DNA of 64,000 bases from Streptomyces sp. CB02009 (GTDB lineage Bacteria; Actinomycetota; Actinomycetes; Streptomycetales; Streptomycetaceae). Below, in pieces: positions 35,653-43,572 of this stretch; the first letter of the stretch is position 1; every line of letters starts with the position of its first letter. A model generated the notes under the pieces. That model searched no databases. It was not told the DNA's origin and saw only the letters and a program-made list of their open reading frames with translations. The stretch lies in NCBI RefSeq assembly GCF_001905825.1, contig NZ_LIVV01000002.1, positions 438,441 to 502,440 of the forward strand. The letters run 5' to 3'. A program made the translations under genes and the position numbers.

Positions 35653-38013
35653 TCAGTCCCTCGCGGCGGGACCGAGGGCGCGGAGCAGATACGGCGCGGT
35701 GCGGCTCTCCGCCGCCCGCGCCACCCGGCCCGGCGGGCCCTCGGCCACGATCCGGCCGCCCTCGTCGCCGCCGCCCGGACCGAGGTCGAGCACCCAGTCC
35801 GCGGTGGCGACCACGTCCATGTCGTGCTCGACCACGATCACCGAGTGGCCGGCGTCCACCAGGCCGTGGAGCTGCCGCATCAGGACCTCGACGTCCGCCG
35901 GGTGCAGACCCGTCGTCGGCTCGTCAAGGACGTACAGCGTGGGGGAGCGGTGCGGCCGCTGGAGCTCGGACGCGAGCTTGATGCGCTGCGCCTCGCCCCC
36001 GGACAGCTCCGTCGCGGGCTGCCCCAGCCGCAGATAGCCGAGGCCCACGTCGAGCAGGGTGCGCAGGCTCCGCGCGGCGGCGGGCGTGTCCTCGAAGAAC
36101 GCGGCGGCGGACTCGACGGTGAGATCGAGGACCTCCGCGATGGTGAGCCCCCGCAGCCGCACCTGGAGCGTCTCGGGGTTGTAGCGGGCGCCGTGGCAGT
36201 CGGGGCAGGGCGCGTACGTACTGGGCAGGAAGAGCAGCTCCACGGAGACGAAGCCCTCGCCCTGGCAGGTCTCGCACCGGCCCCCGGGAACATTGAAGGA
36301 GAAGCGGCCGGCCTTGTAGCCGCGGGCGCGCGCCTCCCCGGTCTCCGTGAACAGCTTGCGCACCACGTCGAACAGACCCGTGTACGTCGCCAGGTTGGAG
36401 CGCGGGGTGCGCCCGATCGGCCGCTGGTCCACCGTCACCAGACGCCCCACCCCGGAGAGTTCCTCGGTGAGCGCGCCCACGAGCGTCGACTTCCCCGAGC
36501 CCGATACGCCGGTGACCGCCGTCAGCACCCCGACGGGGAAGGCCGCGTCGACCGACCGCAGATTGTGCCGGGTCACCGGCCCCGTACGCAGCCACCCGGC
36601 CGGCGCACGCACCTCCCGGGCGGGTCGCGGCTCCCGGTCGAAGAGGAAGCGGCGCGTCGCGGACGCCTCGACGTCCGCGAGTCCGCCCGGCGGCCCGCTG
36701 TGCAGGACCCGCCCGCCGTGCACTCCGGCGAGCGGCCCGACGTCCACGAGCCAGTCGGCGTGCCGGATCACGTCGAGGTGGTGCTCGACGACGAAGACGG
36801 AGTTCCCGGCGGCCTTGAGCCGGTCGAGCACCACGAGCAGGGCCTCGGTGTCGGCCGGGTGCAGACCCGCGGAGGGCTCGTCCAGGACGTACACCACGCC
36901 GAAGAGGCCCGAGCGCAGCTGGGTGGCGAGGCGCAGCCGCTGGAGCTCGCCGTTGGAGAGGCTGGGGGTGGCCCGGTCCAGGCTGAGATAGCCGAGGCCG
37001 AGCTCGGTCACGGTCGCGATCCGGGCGACGAGGTCCTCGGTCAGGACGCGCGCGGTCTCCCCGTCCTCCGCCGACGCGGCGGAGAGGAGCCCGGCCAGCG
37101 CCGTCAGCGGAAGCGACGCCAGCTCGGCGATGGTCCGGTCGGCGAACGTCACCGCGAGCGCCTCGGGCCGCAGCCGCCCGCCGCCGCAGACCGGGCAGGG
37201 CGCGCTGGTGAGGAACCGCTCGGCCTTCGCCCGCAGCGTGGGGCTCTTCGAGTCGGAGAAGGTCCGCAGGACGTAGCGCCGCGCACTCATGTACGTGCCC
37301 TGGTACGGGCGTTGGATGCGGTCCGCGTCCCGTACCGGATGGACCGTGACGACCGGCTGCTCGTCCGTGAACAGGATCCACTCCCGGTCCTTCGCGTCGA
37401 GCTCGCGCCACGGCCGGTCGACGTCGTACCCGAGGGTGTCGAGGACGTCCCGTAGGTTCTTCCCCTGCCAGGCGCCCGGCCAGGCCGCGATCGCCCCCTG
37501 ACGGATCGACAGCTCGGGCTCGGGAACGAGGAGTTCCTCGCTCGTGTCGTGGACGCGGCCGAGCCCGTGGCACGAAGGGCAGGCGCCCGCGGCCGTGTTG
37601 GGGGAGAAGGCGTCGGAGTCGAGCCGCTCGGCCCCCTCCGGATAGCGGCCCGCCCGGGAGAACAGCATGCGGAGGGAGTTGGAGAGGGTGGTGACCGTGC
37701 CGACGGAGGAGCGGGCGTTCGGGGAGGACCGGCGCTGCTCCAGGGAGACCGCCGGCGGGAGCCCGGTGATCTCACCGACGGCAGGCGCCCCCACCTGGTG
37801 GATCAGCCGCCGCGCGTACGGCGCCACCGACTCGAAGTAGCGTCGCTGGGCCTCCGCGTAGATCGTACCGAAGGCCAGGGAGGACTTGCCGGATCCGGAG
37901 ACCCCGGTGAAGACGGCGAGCGCGTCGCGGGGGATGTCGACGTCCACTCCCGCGAGGTTGTGCTCACGGGCACCGCGGACACGGACGTACGGATCATGGT
38001 GGCTTTCGGGCAT
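35653..38013 (-). CDS. UvrA-like ABC ATPase (short form)
   Basis: Soluble twin-ATPase of the UvrA family, 786 residues, shorter than repair UvrA (about 950). Two ABC halves are present: Walker A GVSGSGKSSL (about 38) and GVSGSGKSTL (about 500), signature loops SLSNGELQRLRLA and ELSGGEAQRIKLA, and Walker B VLDEPSAGLHP and VLDEPTTGLHP. Zinc-finger cysteines remain in CPSCHGLG, CPVCGGG, CETCQGEG and CPDCHG. It lacks the full UvrB-binding insertion, as in UvrA2/DrrC-type proteins linked to drug tolerance. The ATG at 38013 follows TAAAAT (38025-38020) by 6 nt without a ribosome site, so it may be leaderless. No drug-synthesis genes are near. Confidence 0.88.
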   Translation of the reverse strand: MPESHHDPYVRVRGAREHNLAGVDVDIPRDALAVFTGVSGSGKSSLAFGTIYAEAQRRYFESVAPYARRLIHQVGAPAVGEITGLPPAVSLEQRRSSPNARSSVGTVTTLSNSLRMLFSRAGRYPEGAERLDSDAFSPNTAAGACPSCHGLGRVHDTSEELLVPEPELSIRQGAIAAWPGAWQGKNLRDVLDTLGYDVDRPWRELDAKDREWILFTDEQPVVTVHPVRDADRIQRPYQGTYMSARRYVLRTFSDSKSPTLRAKAERFLTSAPCPVCGGGRLRPEALAVTFADRTIAELASLPLTALAGLLSAASAEDGETARVLTEDLVARIATVTELGLGYLSLDRATPSLSNGELQRLRLATQLRSGLFGVVYVLDEPSAGLHPADTEALLVVLDRLKAAGNSVFVVEHHLDVIRHADWLVDVGPLAGVHGGRVLHSGPPGGLADVEASATRRFLFDREPRPAREVRAPAGWLRTGPVTRHNLRSVDAAFPVGVLTAVTGVSGSGKSTLVGALTEELSGVGRLVTVDQRPIGRTPRSNLATYTGLFDVVRKLFTETGEARARGYKAGRFSFNVPGGRCETCQGEGFVSVELLFLPSTYAPCPDCHGARYNPETLQVRLRGLTIAEVLDLTVESAAAFFEDTPAAARSLRTLLDVGLGYLRLGQPATELSGGEAQRIKLASELQRPHRSPTLYVLDEPTTGLHPADVEVLMRQLHGLVDAGHSVIVVEHDMDVVATADWVLDLGPGGGDEGGRIVAEGPPGRVARAAESRTAPYLLRALGPAARD

Positions 38014-38019
38014 ACGGTG

Positions 38020-38025
38020 ATTTTA
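38020..38025 (-). promoter_or_regulatory. -10-like TAAAAT before UvrA-like gene
   Basis: On the minus strand TAAAAT ends 6 nt before the ATG. It stands out in this GC-rich sequence. A matching -35 is not seen. Confidence 0.5.
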
Positions 38026-38112
38026 TCCGGCGAACCGGGAGGTCCCTCACTCGCAGGGGGGTCGGGGCGCCCGCATACTGGGAGGGGGCCGGCTGCCTCC
38101 CTGGAGGGCCGC

Positions 38113-39240
38113 ATGGACGATCGTTCACGTGGTGCCCCGGGCGTGCCGCCCGGGGGAACCCGCACCGGCGGCGCCGGGCAACTCGCCCGGACCCTGCCCT
38201 TTCTGTGCCTGGCGGCGGGGGTGGCCTTCCAGGTCAGCACCCCGAGAGAACTGACCGGAACCCCTCTCTTCGCCGCGGCTCCGCTGATCTCCGCGCCGCT
38301 CTTCGCCTGGTGGGCCGCGGTTCTGTTCGGCGGCGCGGGACTGCTGGCCATCACGGTCTTCTACGGGGTCACCGGGCACATGGGCGGCATCACCGCCCTC
38401 CACGGTCTCGTGACCGAACTGGCGACCCTGCTCTGCGTCACGGCGATCGCCGTCTTCCTCAACCGCGTGGTGCGCCGCGACAGGAGCCGCCTGGCCTCCG
38501 CCCGGGGCGTCGCCGAGACCGCGCAGCGGGCCGTGCTGCCGACGCCCGAGCACCGACTCGGAGCGCTGAGGTCCGGTGCCCGTTACGAGGCCGCCCAGGA
38601 GCACACCCTCATCGGCGGGGACCTCTACGCCGCCCGCTCCACCCCGCACGGGGTGCGCCTCCTCATCGGCGACGTCCGGGGCAAGGGGCTGGGGGCCATC
38701 GAGACGGTCTCCGTGATCCTCGGCGCCTTCTGGGAGGCCGCGGACCGGGAACCGTCCCTGCACGGCGTGGCGGACAGCCTGGAACGCGCCCTGAGCCGCG
38801 AGGGAAGCCGCCGCGCGGGCATCGACGACACGGAGGGCTTCGCCACCTGCGCCTTCGTGGAGATCCCGCCCGGGGACAAGGAACTGCGCGTGCTGAACCG
38901 GGGGCATCCCGAGCCGCTGCTGCTCCGCGGCGACGGGACCGTCGTCCCGTTGAAGCCCCGGGCCTTCTCCCTCCCGCTGGGGCTCGGGGAACTCGCCCCG
39001 GGGCCGGGTGAGATGACGGCGGGCCCGTTCCCGCCGGGGGCCACCCTGCTGCTCTACACGGACGGACTGTCGGAGGCCCGGAACGAGGCGGGCGTCTTCT
39101 ACGATCCGGCCGTCCGGCTGAATGGCCGGACCTTCGCCTCGCCGGACCGCCTCCTCGACGCGCTCGTCGCCGACGTCCACCGGTTCACCGGCGGCGCGCG
39201 GTCCGACGACATGGCACTGCTTGCCGTCCGCCGCCCCTGA
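38113..39240 (+). CDS. Membrane SpoIIE/PP2C phosphatase
   Basis: Membrane-bound serine phosphatase of 375 residues. Three to four hydrophobic segments (about residues 25-45, 52-75, 80-115) precede a cytoplasmic PP2C/SpoIIE domain (about 150-370) with the metal-binding sites IGGDLYAA and LIGDVRGKGL, EGFATCAFVEI, RGHPEPLLL and YTDGLSEARN. It has no sensory domain beside the membrane part and, unlike the gene at 1392, no ATPase domain. The substrate is probably an anti-anti-sigma protein. The ATG has GGAGGG 5 nt upstream. The last codons lie in the first copy of a 65-bp tandem duplication. Confidence 0.9.
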   Translation: MDDRSRGAPGVPPGGTRTGGAGQLARTLPFLCLAAGVAFQVSTPRELTGTPLFAAAPLISAPLFAWWAAVLFGGAGLLAITVFYGVTGHMGGITALHGLVTELATLLCVTAIAVFLNRVVRRDRSRLASARGVAETAQRAVLPTPEHRLGALRSGARYEAAQEHTLIGGDLYAARSTPHGVRLLIGDVRGKGLGAIETVSVILGAFWEAADREPSLHGVADSLERALSREGSRRAGIDDTEGFATCAFVEIPPGDKELRVLNRGHPEPLLLRGDGTVVPLKPRAFSLPLGLGELAPGPGEMTAGPFPPGATLLLYTDGLSEARNEAGVFYDPAVRLNGRTFASPDRLLDALVADVHRFTGGARSDDMALLAVRRP

Positions 39241-39359
39241 GACTGCCTACGTGAGCCCCTACCGCCCTCGCGAGCCTGCGGTACGACTCGCTCAGCCGCC
39301 CCTGAGACGGCCTACGTGAGGCCCACCGCCCTCGCGAGTCTCCGGTACGACTCGCTCAG
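39231..39359. repeat. Tandem duplication of ~65 bp across a gene junction
   Basis: 39231-39295 and 39296-39359 are about 90% identical with one 1-nt gap. Both begin CCGCCCCTGAGAC and end GTACGACTCGCTCAG. The first copy contains the phosphatase stop codon; the second contains the last codons and stop of the convergent LLM oxidoreductase gene. Confidence 0.93.
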
Positions 39360-40319
39360 CGCCGCCCTGTCGTACGTGCTCGTGGTGACCAGGACCTCCT
39401 GCGCCCCGGTCTCCTTCACTGCCCTCTCCAGCGCGTCGGCCACCTGCTCCTCCGTGCCGTGCACATGGCCGGTCAGGCCCGACTCGTAGAAACCGCGCTG
39501 CTTCTCCGTCATCACGAGCCCCTCGACCGCCTCGGGCGCGACGAGCGGCGGGAAGACGCCCAGCGTCCGGGAGTGGGCGAGCGACCAGGCCTCCGGCATC
39601 AGCAGCCGCCTGGCCTCCGCCTCCGTCCCCGCCACCGCGACCGTCCCGGCGATCACCACGTACGGCTCGGCGGACCACACGGAGGGGCGGAACGCGGAGC
39701 GGTACGTCTCCACGGCGGCGAGCAGCCGGTCCCGGCCCCGGAGGTCGCCGATGACCAGCGGCAGTCCGGCCGCCGCGGCGATCGTCGCGCCCTCGCCGGT
39801 CGCCAGGACGAAGGGCGGCACCCGCAGCCCCTCGGCGGGCCTGGCGTGCACCTGCGGGTGGGCGGTCTGCTCGCCGGTGAACCAGCCGAGCAGCTCGCCG
39901 AGCTGCTCGCCGAACCGGTCGGCGTCGTCCTTGTCCCTCCCGAGCGCCCGGCGGATCCCGTCGGTGAAGCCGACCGAGCGCCCGACGCCCATGTCGATCC
40001 GGCCGGGGAAGAGCGACTCCAGGACGCCGAACTGCTCCGCCACCACCAACGGTTGGTGGTTGGGAAGCATCACCCCGCCGGTACCCACCCGGATACGCGT
40101 CGTGGCGGCGGCGACGGCGGCCGCGAGGACCGTCGGCGCGGAACCGGCGACCCCGGGCACGCTGTGGTGCTCCGAGACCCAGAAGCGGTGGTAGCCGAGG
40201 GCCTCCACCTCCTGGGCGAGGAGCACGGTGTCGCGCAGCGCCCGGGGGGCGTCCTCGCCCTCCCGGGTGCGGGAGCGGTCGAGGACGGAGAAGCGGATGC
40301 CGCCGGGGAAAGTGCTCAC
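39312..40319 (-). CDS. LLM-class flavin-dependent oxidoreductase
   Basis: Luciferase-like monooxygenase family enzyme of 335 residues that uses FMN or F420. Family features: FSVLDRSRTREGEDAPRALRDTVLLAQEVEALGYHRFWVSEHHSVPGVAGSAPTVL near the N-terminus (given here as a region, residues about 8-70), GVMLPNHQPLVVAEQFGVLE and FPGRIDMGVGRS. The substrate is unknown. GTG 40319 was chosen because the conserved barrel strand begins a few residues later. The C-terminal codons lie in the second copy of a tandem duplication; the first copy carries a decayed version of the same C-terminus. Note that LLM proteins are numerous in Streptomyces and specific function cannot be assigned. Confidence 0.88.
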   Translation of the reverse strand: MSTFPGGIRFSVLDRSRTREGEDAPRALRDTVLLAQEVEALGYHRFWVSEHHSVPGVAGSAPTVLAAAVAAATTRIRVGTGGVMLPNHQPLVVAEQFGVLESLFPGRIDMGVGRSVGFTDGIRRALGRDKDDADRFGEQLGELLGWFTGEQTAHPQVHARPAEGLRVPPFVLATGEGATIAAAAGLPLVIGDLRGRDRLLAAVETYRSAFRPSVWSAEPYVVIAGTVAVAGTEAEARRLLMPEAWSLAHSRTLGVFPPLVAPEAVEGLVMTEKQRGFYESGLTGHVHGTEEQVADALERAVKETGAQEVLVTTSTYDRAALSESYRRLARAVGLT

Positions 40320-40404
40320 AAGGGGTTCAACGCTCGGGGAGGGGAGGGATTCCCGTCCCGCGCTCCCGGTCCACGGCGGCGGGGTGCCGGCCGCGCCCAC
40401 CTTC

Positions 40405-40410
40405 TAGGCT
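40405..40410 (+). promoter_or_regulatory. -10-like TAGGCT before HAD-like gene
   Basis: TAGGCT ends 7 nt before the GTG at 40418; no ribosome site is present. Leaderless start is likely. Confidence 0.45.
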
Positions 40411-40417
40411 GGGCCGT

Positions 40418-40909
40418 GTGACAGCCGAGAACCACCGGCCCCTGGCCGTCTTCGACCTGGACAACACGCTTGCCGCGACCGCCCACCGGCAGCACTTCCT
40501 GGAGCGCCGCCCCAAGGACTGGGACGCCTTCTTCGCGGCGGCGCCCGACGATCCGCCGCTGGACGAGGGGGTCGCGCTGTGCCGCGGGGCGGCCGAGGAG
40601 TGCGACGTCGTCTACCTGACCGGACGCCCGGAGCGCTGCCGCAGGGACACCCTGGCCTGGCTGGCCGCGCAGGGGCTGCCCGAGGGGCCGGTCCACATGC
40701 GTCGCAACCGGGACTTCCGCCCGGCGCGGGTGACCAAGGTGGAGATCCTGCGGCGGCTGGCCGCCGACCGCGCGATCCGGATGCTCGTCGACGACGACAT
40801 GCTGGTCTGCGACGCGGCCGAGGAGGCGGGCTTCCCCGTCGTACGCGCCCGGTGGGCCGCCCCGTCCGAGGAACTGAGGGACGCCCAGGAGAAGGAGGGC
40901 CGGACCTGA
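40418..40909 (+). CDS. HAD-superfamily phosphatase
   Basis: Small phosphatase of 163 residues related to the phosphatase half of polynucleotide kinases and similar HAD enzymes. Motif I is VFDLDNTLA (nucleophile Asp near residue 13), motif II YLTGRPERCR (Thr near 69), and motif III/IV covers KVEILRRLA and MLVDDDMLVCDAA. No kinase domain is attached. The substrate may be a nucleotide, nucleic acid 3' phosphate or small metabolite; sequence does not decide. It overlaps the next gene (TGATG), so both are co-translated. Confidence 0.85.
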   Translation: MTAENHRPLAVFDLDNTLAATAHRQHFLERRPKDWDAFFAAAPDDPPLDEGVALCRGAAEECDVVYLTGRPERCRRDTLAWLAAQGLPEGPVHMRRNRDFRPARVTKVEILRRLAADRAIRMLVDDDMLVCDAAEEAGFPVVRARWAAPSEELRDAQEKEGRT

Positions 40910-41433
40910 TGCGCGCGGAGCGGTCCACCGCCGCACCGGCCGTGGTGCGGCTGGAGGCCTACGACCGGTCAGAGATCTTCGGGGACGCCGCCGACCCGTT
41001 CGGGGTGGACGACTGGGGTCTCGTCTGGCTGCCCAAGGAGCACCACTTCGGGATCAGGGCGGACGGGCGGCTCCTCGCCCACGCGGGGCTGCTCGTGCTG
41101 CCCCTGTCGGTCGGCGGGAGCCGGATGGACGTGGTGGGCCTCGGAGGGGTCGCCGTCGCCCCGGACCAGCGGGGCCGCGGGCTCGCCGCGCGGGTGGTGG
41201 GCGGGGCCCTCCAGCACGCGCGGACGCTGGGGCCCGCGTTCGCGATGCTGTTCTGCCGCCCGGACGTCTCCGGCCTCTACGCGCGGCTCGGCTGGAACGA
41301 GGTGGCCGGCGAGGTGTGGGTGGAGCAGCCCGACGGCCCGGCGCCGATGCCCCTGCGGACGATGTGGTTCCCGCTCCAGGAGGGGAGCCGCTGGCCTGAG
41401 GGGCCGGTCCGGCTGCATTCCCGGCCGATGTGA
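40909..41433 (+). CDS. GNAT-family N-acetyltransferase
   Basis: Acetyltransferase-like protein of 174 residues. The acetyl-CoA-binding motif A is seen as VGLGGVAVAPDQRGRGLAARVVGGAL (region about residues 78-105, with the Q/RxxGxG/A pattern QRGRGLA). A C-terminal LYARLGWNEV is the usual GNAT strand-loop. The substrate is unknown. The start codon overlaps the stop of the phosphatase gene by 1 nt, so the two proteins may act on the same compound. Confidence 0.85.
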   Translation: MRAERSTAAPAVVRLEAYDRSEIFGDAADPFGVDDWGLVWLPKEHHFGIRADGRLLAHAGLLVLPLSVGGSRMDVVGLGGVAVAPDQRGRGLAARVVGGALQHARTLGPAFAMLFCRPDVSGLYARLGWNEVAGEVWVEQPDGPAPMPLRTMWFPLQEGSRWPEGPVRLHSRPM

Positions 41434-41596
41434 CGCCCCTGCGACGCCCGTGCGACGGCCATGCGGCGCCGGTGTGGATGCCGGTGTGATGCCGAGGCGG
41501 CACCGCCCCGACGCGGCAGCGCGGTCCACCTCGACTCGCGGCGGTCTCCGGTTCCGTGCAGTGTGGATGGAGTCGGAACGCGAAGGAGAGGCCGCC

Positions 41597-41812
41597 ATGG
41601 GAGATCACGTCTACCGCGTCACGGAGATCGTCGGGTCGTCCTCGGAGGGCGTCGACACCGCCATCCGGAACGGGATCACCCGCGCCTGCGAAACACTGCG
41701 CTCGGTCGACTGGTTCGAGGTCACCGAGATCCGCGGTCACGTCGAGGACGGTCAGGTCGCCCACTACCAGGTGGGCATGAAGGTCGGCTTCCGCCTGGAG
41801 GAGCCCGCCTAG
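41597..41812 (+). CDS. Dodecin-family flavin-binding protein
   Basis: Small protein of 71 residues that forms hollow dodecamers and stores or buffers flavins and coenzyme A. The sequence fits the dodecin fold: VYRVTEIVGSSSEGVDTAIRNGITRA (strand 1 and the helix), LRSVDWFEVTEIRGHVEDGQ with the flavin-stacking Trp (about residue 39), and QVGMKVGFRLEE. AAGGAGAG lies 7-8 nt upstream of ATG 41597. A strong terminator follows. Confidence 0.93.
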   Translation: MGDHVYRVTEIVGSSSEGVDTAIRNGITRACETLRSVDWFEVTEIRGHVEDGQVAHYQVGMKVGFRLEEPA

Positions 41813-41833
41813 AGGGCGTCCCGCCGACCGGCC

Positions 41834-41867
41834 GGGCAAGGGGCAGGAGAACCCCTGCCCCTTGCCC
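41834..41867 (+). terminator. Terminator after dodecin gene
   Basis: GGGCAAGGGGCAGG (41834-41847) pairs perfectly with CCTGCCCCTTGCCC (41854-41867), loop AGAACC. Position 22 nt after the stop. Confidence 0.9.
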
Positions 41868-42039
41868 CCTGTCCCTGCCCCTGCCCCTGGGCCCGCCCCC
41901 CCGTCCGAGGCTCCCGACGATGCCTCAGCGGCGTCGTTCGGGGGCTTTGTCGTGTCTCCTCTCCGGCGCACAGCGGATCAAAGGCCACCGATGGGGAGTT
42001 ACCTCAGGTAACGGAACGCATGGTGCGCTCGCGGTGCGG

Positions 42040-42071
42040 AACGGGATGGTCAAGGACTTGACCATCCCGTT
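42040..42071. promoter_or_regulatory. 14-bp palindrome upstream of binding-protein gene
   Basis: AACGGGATGGTCAA (42040-42053) and TTGACCATCCCGTT (42058-42071) are perfect inverted repeats with a GGAC centre. It directly abuts a DasR-like site. It may be an operator, or an RNA hairpin in a leader. Confidence 0.7.
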
Positions 42072-42082
42072 GGTCCAGACCA
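42071..42082. promoter_or_regulatory. DasR-like operator TGGTCCAGACCA
   Basis: TGGTCCAGACCA differs by one base from TGGTCTAGACCA, the core of the dre site bound by the GntR-family regulator DasR, which controls chitin and N-acetylglucosamine genes in Streptomyces. It lies 105 nt before the start of a sugar-binding lipoprotein gene. Confidence 0.65.
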
Positions 42083-42186
42083 GAATCCAGGCCACATACC
42101 CGCGCGAACACCCCGTTCGGTCCCCCCATGTCGGGTCAGCCCCCCTTGCCGCACGACCCTGTGCTGAACCGCAGAAGGTGACCTAC

Positions 42187-43434
42187 GTGAAGAACCGCCA
42201 TCTGGCCTGCCCCCTGGCAGCCGCCACAGCGCTCGCCCTCGCCGGCTGCGGGATGCTCCCGGGCGGCGGCGGGACGAAGACCGTCGACATCTGGCTCATG
42301 CGGGACAGCGTCAGCGAGGACTTCCTCAACCGCTTCACCGAGGCGTACGAGGAGGAGCACGACGGCGTCGAACTCAAGGTCACCATCCAGGACTGGACCG
42401 GCATCGGGAAGAAGGTCACCGACGCCATCCAGGGCCCCGGCGGACCCGACGTCATCGAGGTCGGCAACACCCAGGTCGCCCAGTACGCCGACACCGAGAA
42501 GCTCTTCGACCTCACCCTGGAGTCGGTCCGCGACCTCGGCAGCGAGGACTGGCTGCCCGGTCTCGCCGAGCCCGGCAGCATCGGCGGATCCCAGTACGGC
42601 ATCCCCTGGTACGCGGCGAACCGCATCGTCATCTACAACAAGGACCTGTTCGCCGACGCCGGCATCGACAAGCCGCCGGCCACCCGCGCCCAGTGGCTCG
42701 CCGACACCGAGAAGCTCAACAGCAAGGGCTCCCAGGGCATCTACCTGGCCGGCCAGGACTGGTACACCCTCGCCGGATTCATCTGGGACGAGGGCGGCGA
42801 ACTCGCCACCGACCGGGGCGGCCAGTGGACCGGCGCGCTCGAGAGCGCGGCGGCCCGGCGCGGCATGGCCTACTACAAGGAACTCCAGTCCCTCGGCTCC
42901 GGCCCCAAGGACGCCGACGAGCAGAACCCGCCGCAGGCCGACGTCTTCGCCAAGGGCGACGTGGCCCAGCTCATCGCCGCGCCCAGCGCCGTCGCCGCGA
43001 TCCTCAAGGCCAACCCGGCCCTCAAGGACAAGCTCGGCTACTTCCCGATACCCGGCGCCAAGGAGGGCCAGCCCTGCGCCGTCTTCACCGGCGGCTCCGA
43101 CCTCATCATCCCGGAGAACGCCCCGCAGCGCGGCGCCGCCCTCGACGTCGTCAAGGCGCTCGCCGGCGAGAAGTGGCAGACCGACCTCGCCCGCACCATG
43201 GGCTACGTGCCCAACAAGAAGGGCCTCGCCTCCGTCGTCGCCGGCCAGGAGGCCACCGCGGCCATGGCCAGGGGCGCCGCACGCGGCCGCGCCACCCCCA
43301 ACTCCCCGCAGTGGGCCGATGTCGAGGCGGACAACCCCATCAAGCCCTACATGACGGCCGTCCTCCAGGGCGAGGACCCGCTCAAGGCCGCCAAGCTGGC
43401 CTCGGCGGAGATCACGGACACCCTCGCCGAATAG
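42187..43434 (+). CDS. Sugar-binding lipoprotein of ABC type, DasA-like
   Basis: Extracellular solute-binding protein (family 1) of 415 residues. The signal peptide ends in the lipobox LAGC (Cys near residue 19). Ligand-domain features (VDIWLMRDSVSEDFLNRF, GGPDVIEVGNTQVAQYA, GIPWYAANRIVIYNKDLF, WDEGGELATD, FTGGSDLIIP) resemble the N,N'-diacetylchitobiose/sugar binders DasA and NgcE. No permease or ATPase genes are adjacent, so it is an orphan that must use a distant permease, or act as a sensor. A DasR-like site upstream supports an amino-sugar ligand. GTG 42187 has GAAGG 8 nt upstream. Confidence 0.88.
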   Translation: MKNRHLACPLAAATALALAGCGMLPGGGGTKTVDIWLMRDSVSEDFLNRFTEAYEEEHDGVELKVTIQDWTGIGKKVTDAIQGPGGPDVIEVGNTQVAQYADTEKLFDLTLESVRDLGSEDWLPGLAEPGSIGGSQYGIPWYAANRIVIYNKDLFADAGIDKPPATRAQWLADTEKLNSKGSQGIYLAGQDWYTLAGFIWDEGGELATDRGGQWTGALESAAARRGMAYYKELQSLGSGPKDADEQNPPQADVFAKGDVAQLIAAPSAVAAILKANPALKDKLGYFPIPGAKEGQPCAVFTGGSDLIIPENAPQRGAALDVVKALAGEKWQTDLARTMGYVPNKKGLASVVAGQEATAAMARGAARGRATPNSPQWADVEADNPIKPYMTAVLQGEDPLKAAKLASAEITDTLAE

Positions 43435-43572
43435 CATTCAGCGCCTCCACACCCGCGGGTCCCCGGACGGTCATGTCGAATCCAGCCGGTGACGGAAGAA
43501 GTAAGGAGCCGGGCCACCGCTCGCACGGTCCGGCGCCGCCCCTTACCCTTCCGTACGCCGGAGGAGCCCGAC

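Larger units (their letters stand above)
41813..42186. other. 374-bp region with terminator, palindrome and operator
   Basis: Contains the dodecin terminator (41834-41867), a CCCCTG-rich stretch to about 41900, a 14-bp palindrome (42040-42071) and a DasR-like site (42071-42082). These are listed separately. No gene is seen. Confidence 0.7.

Noticed and set aside
35653..38013. Repair excinuclease UvrA
   Set aside because: Too short (786 residues), without the full UvrB-binding insertion; best kept as a UvrA-like ATPase of unknown role.
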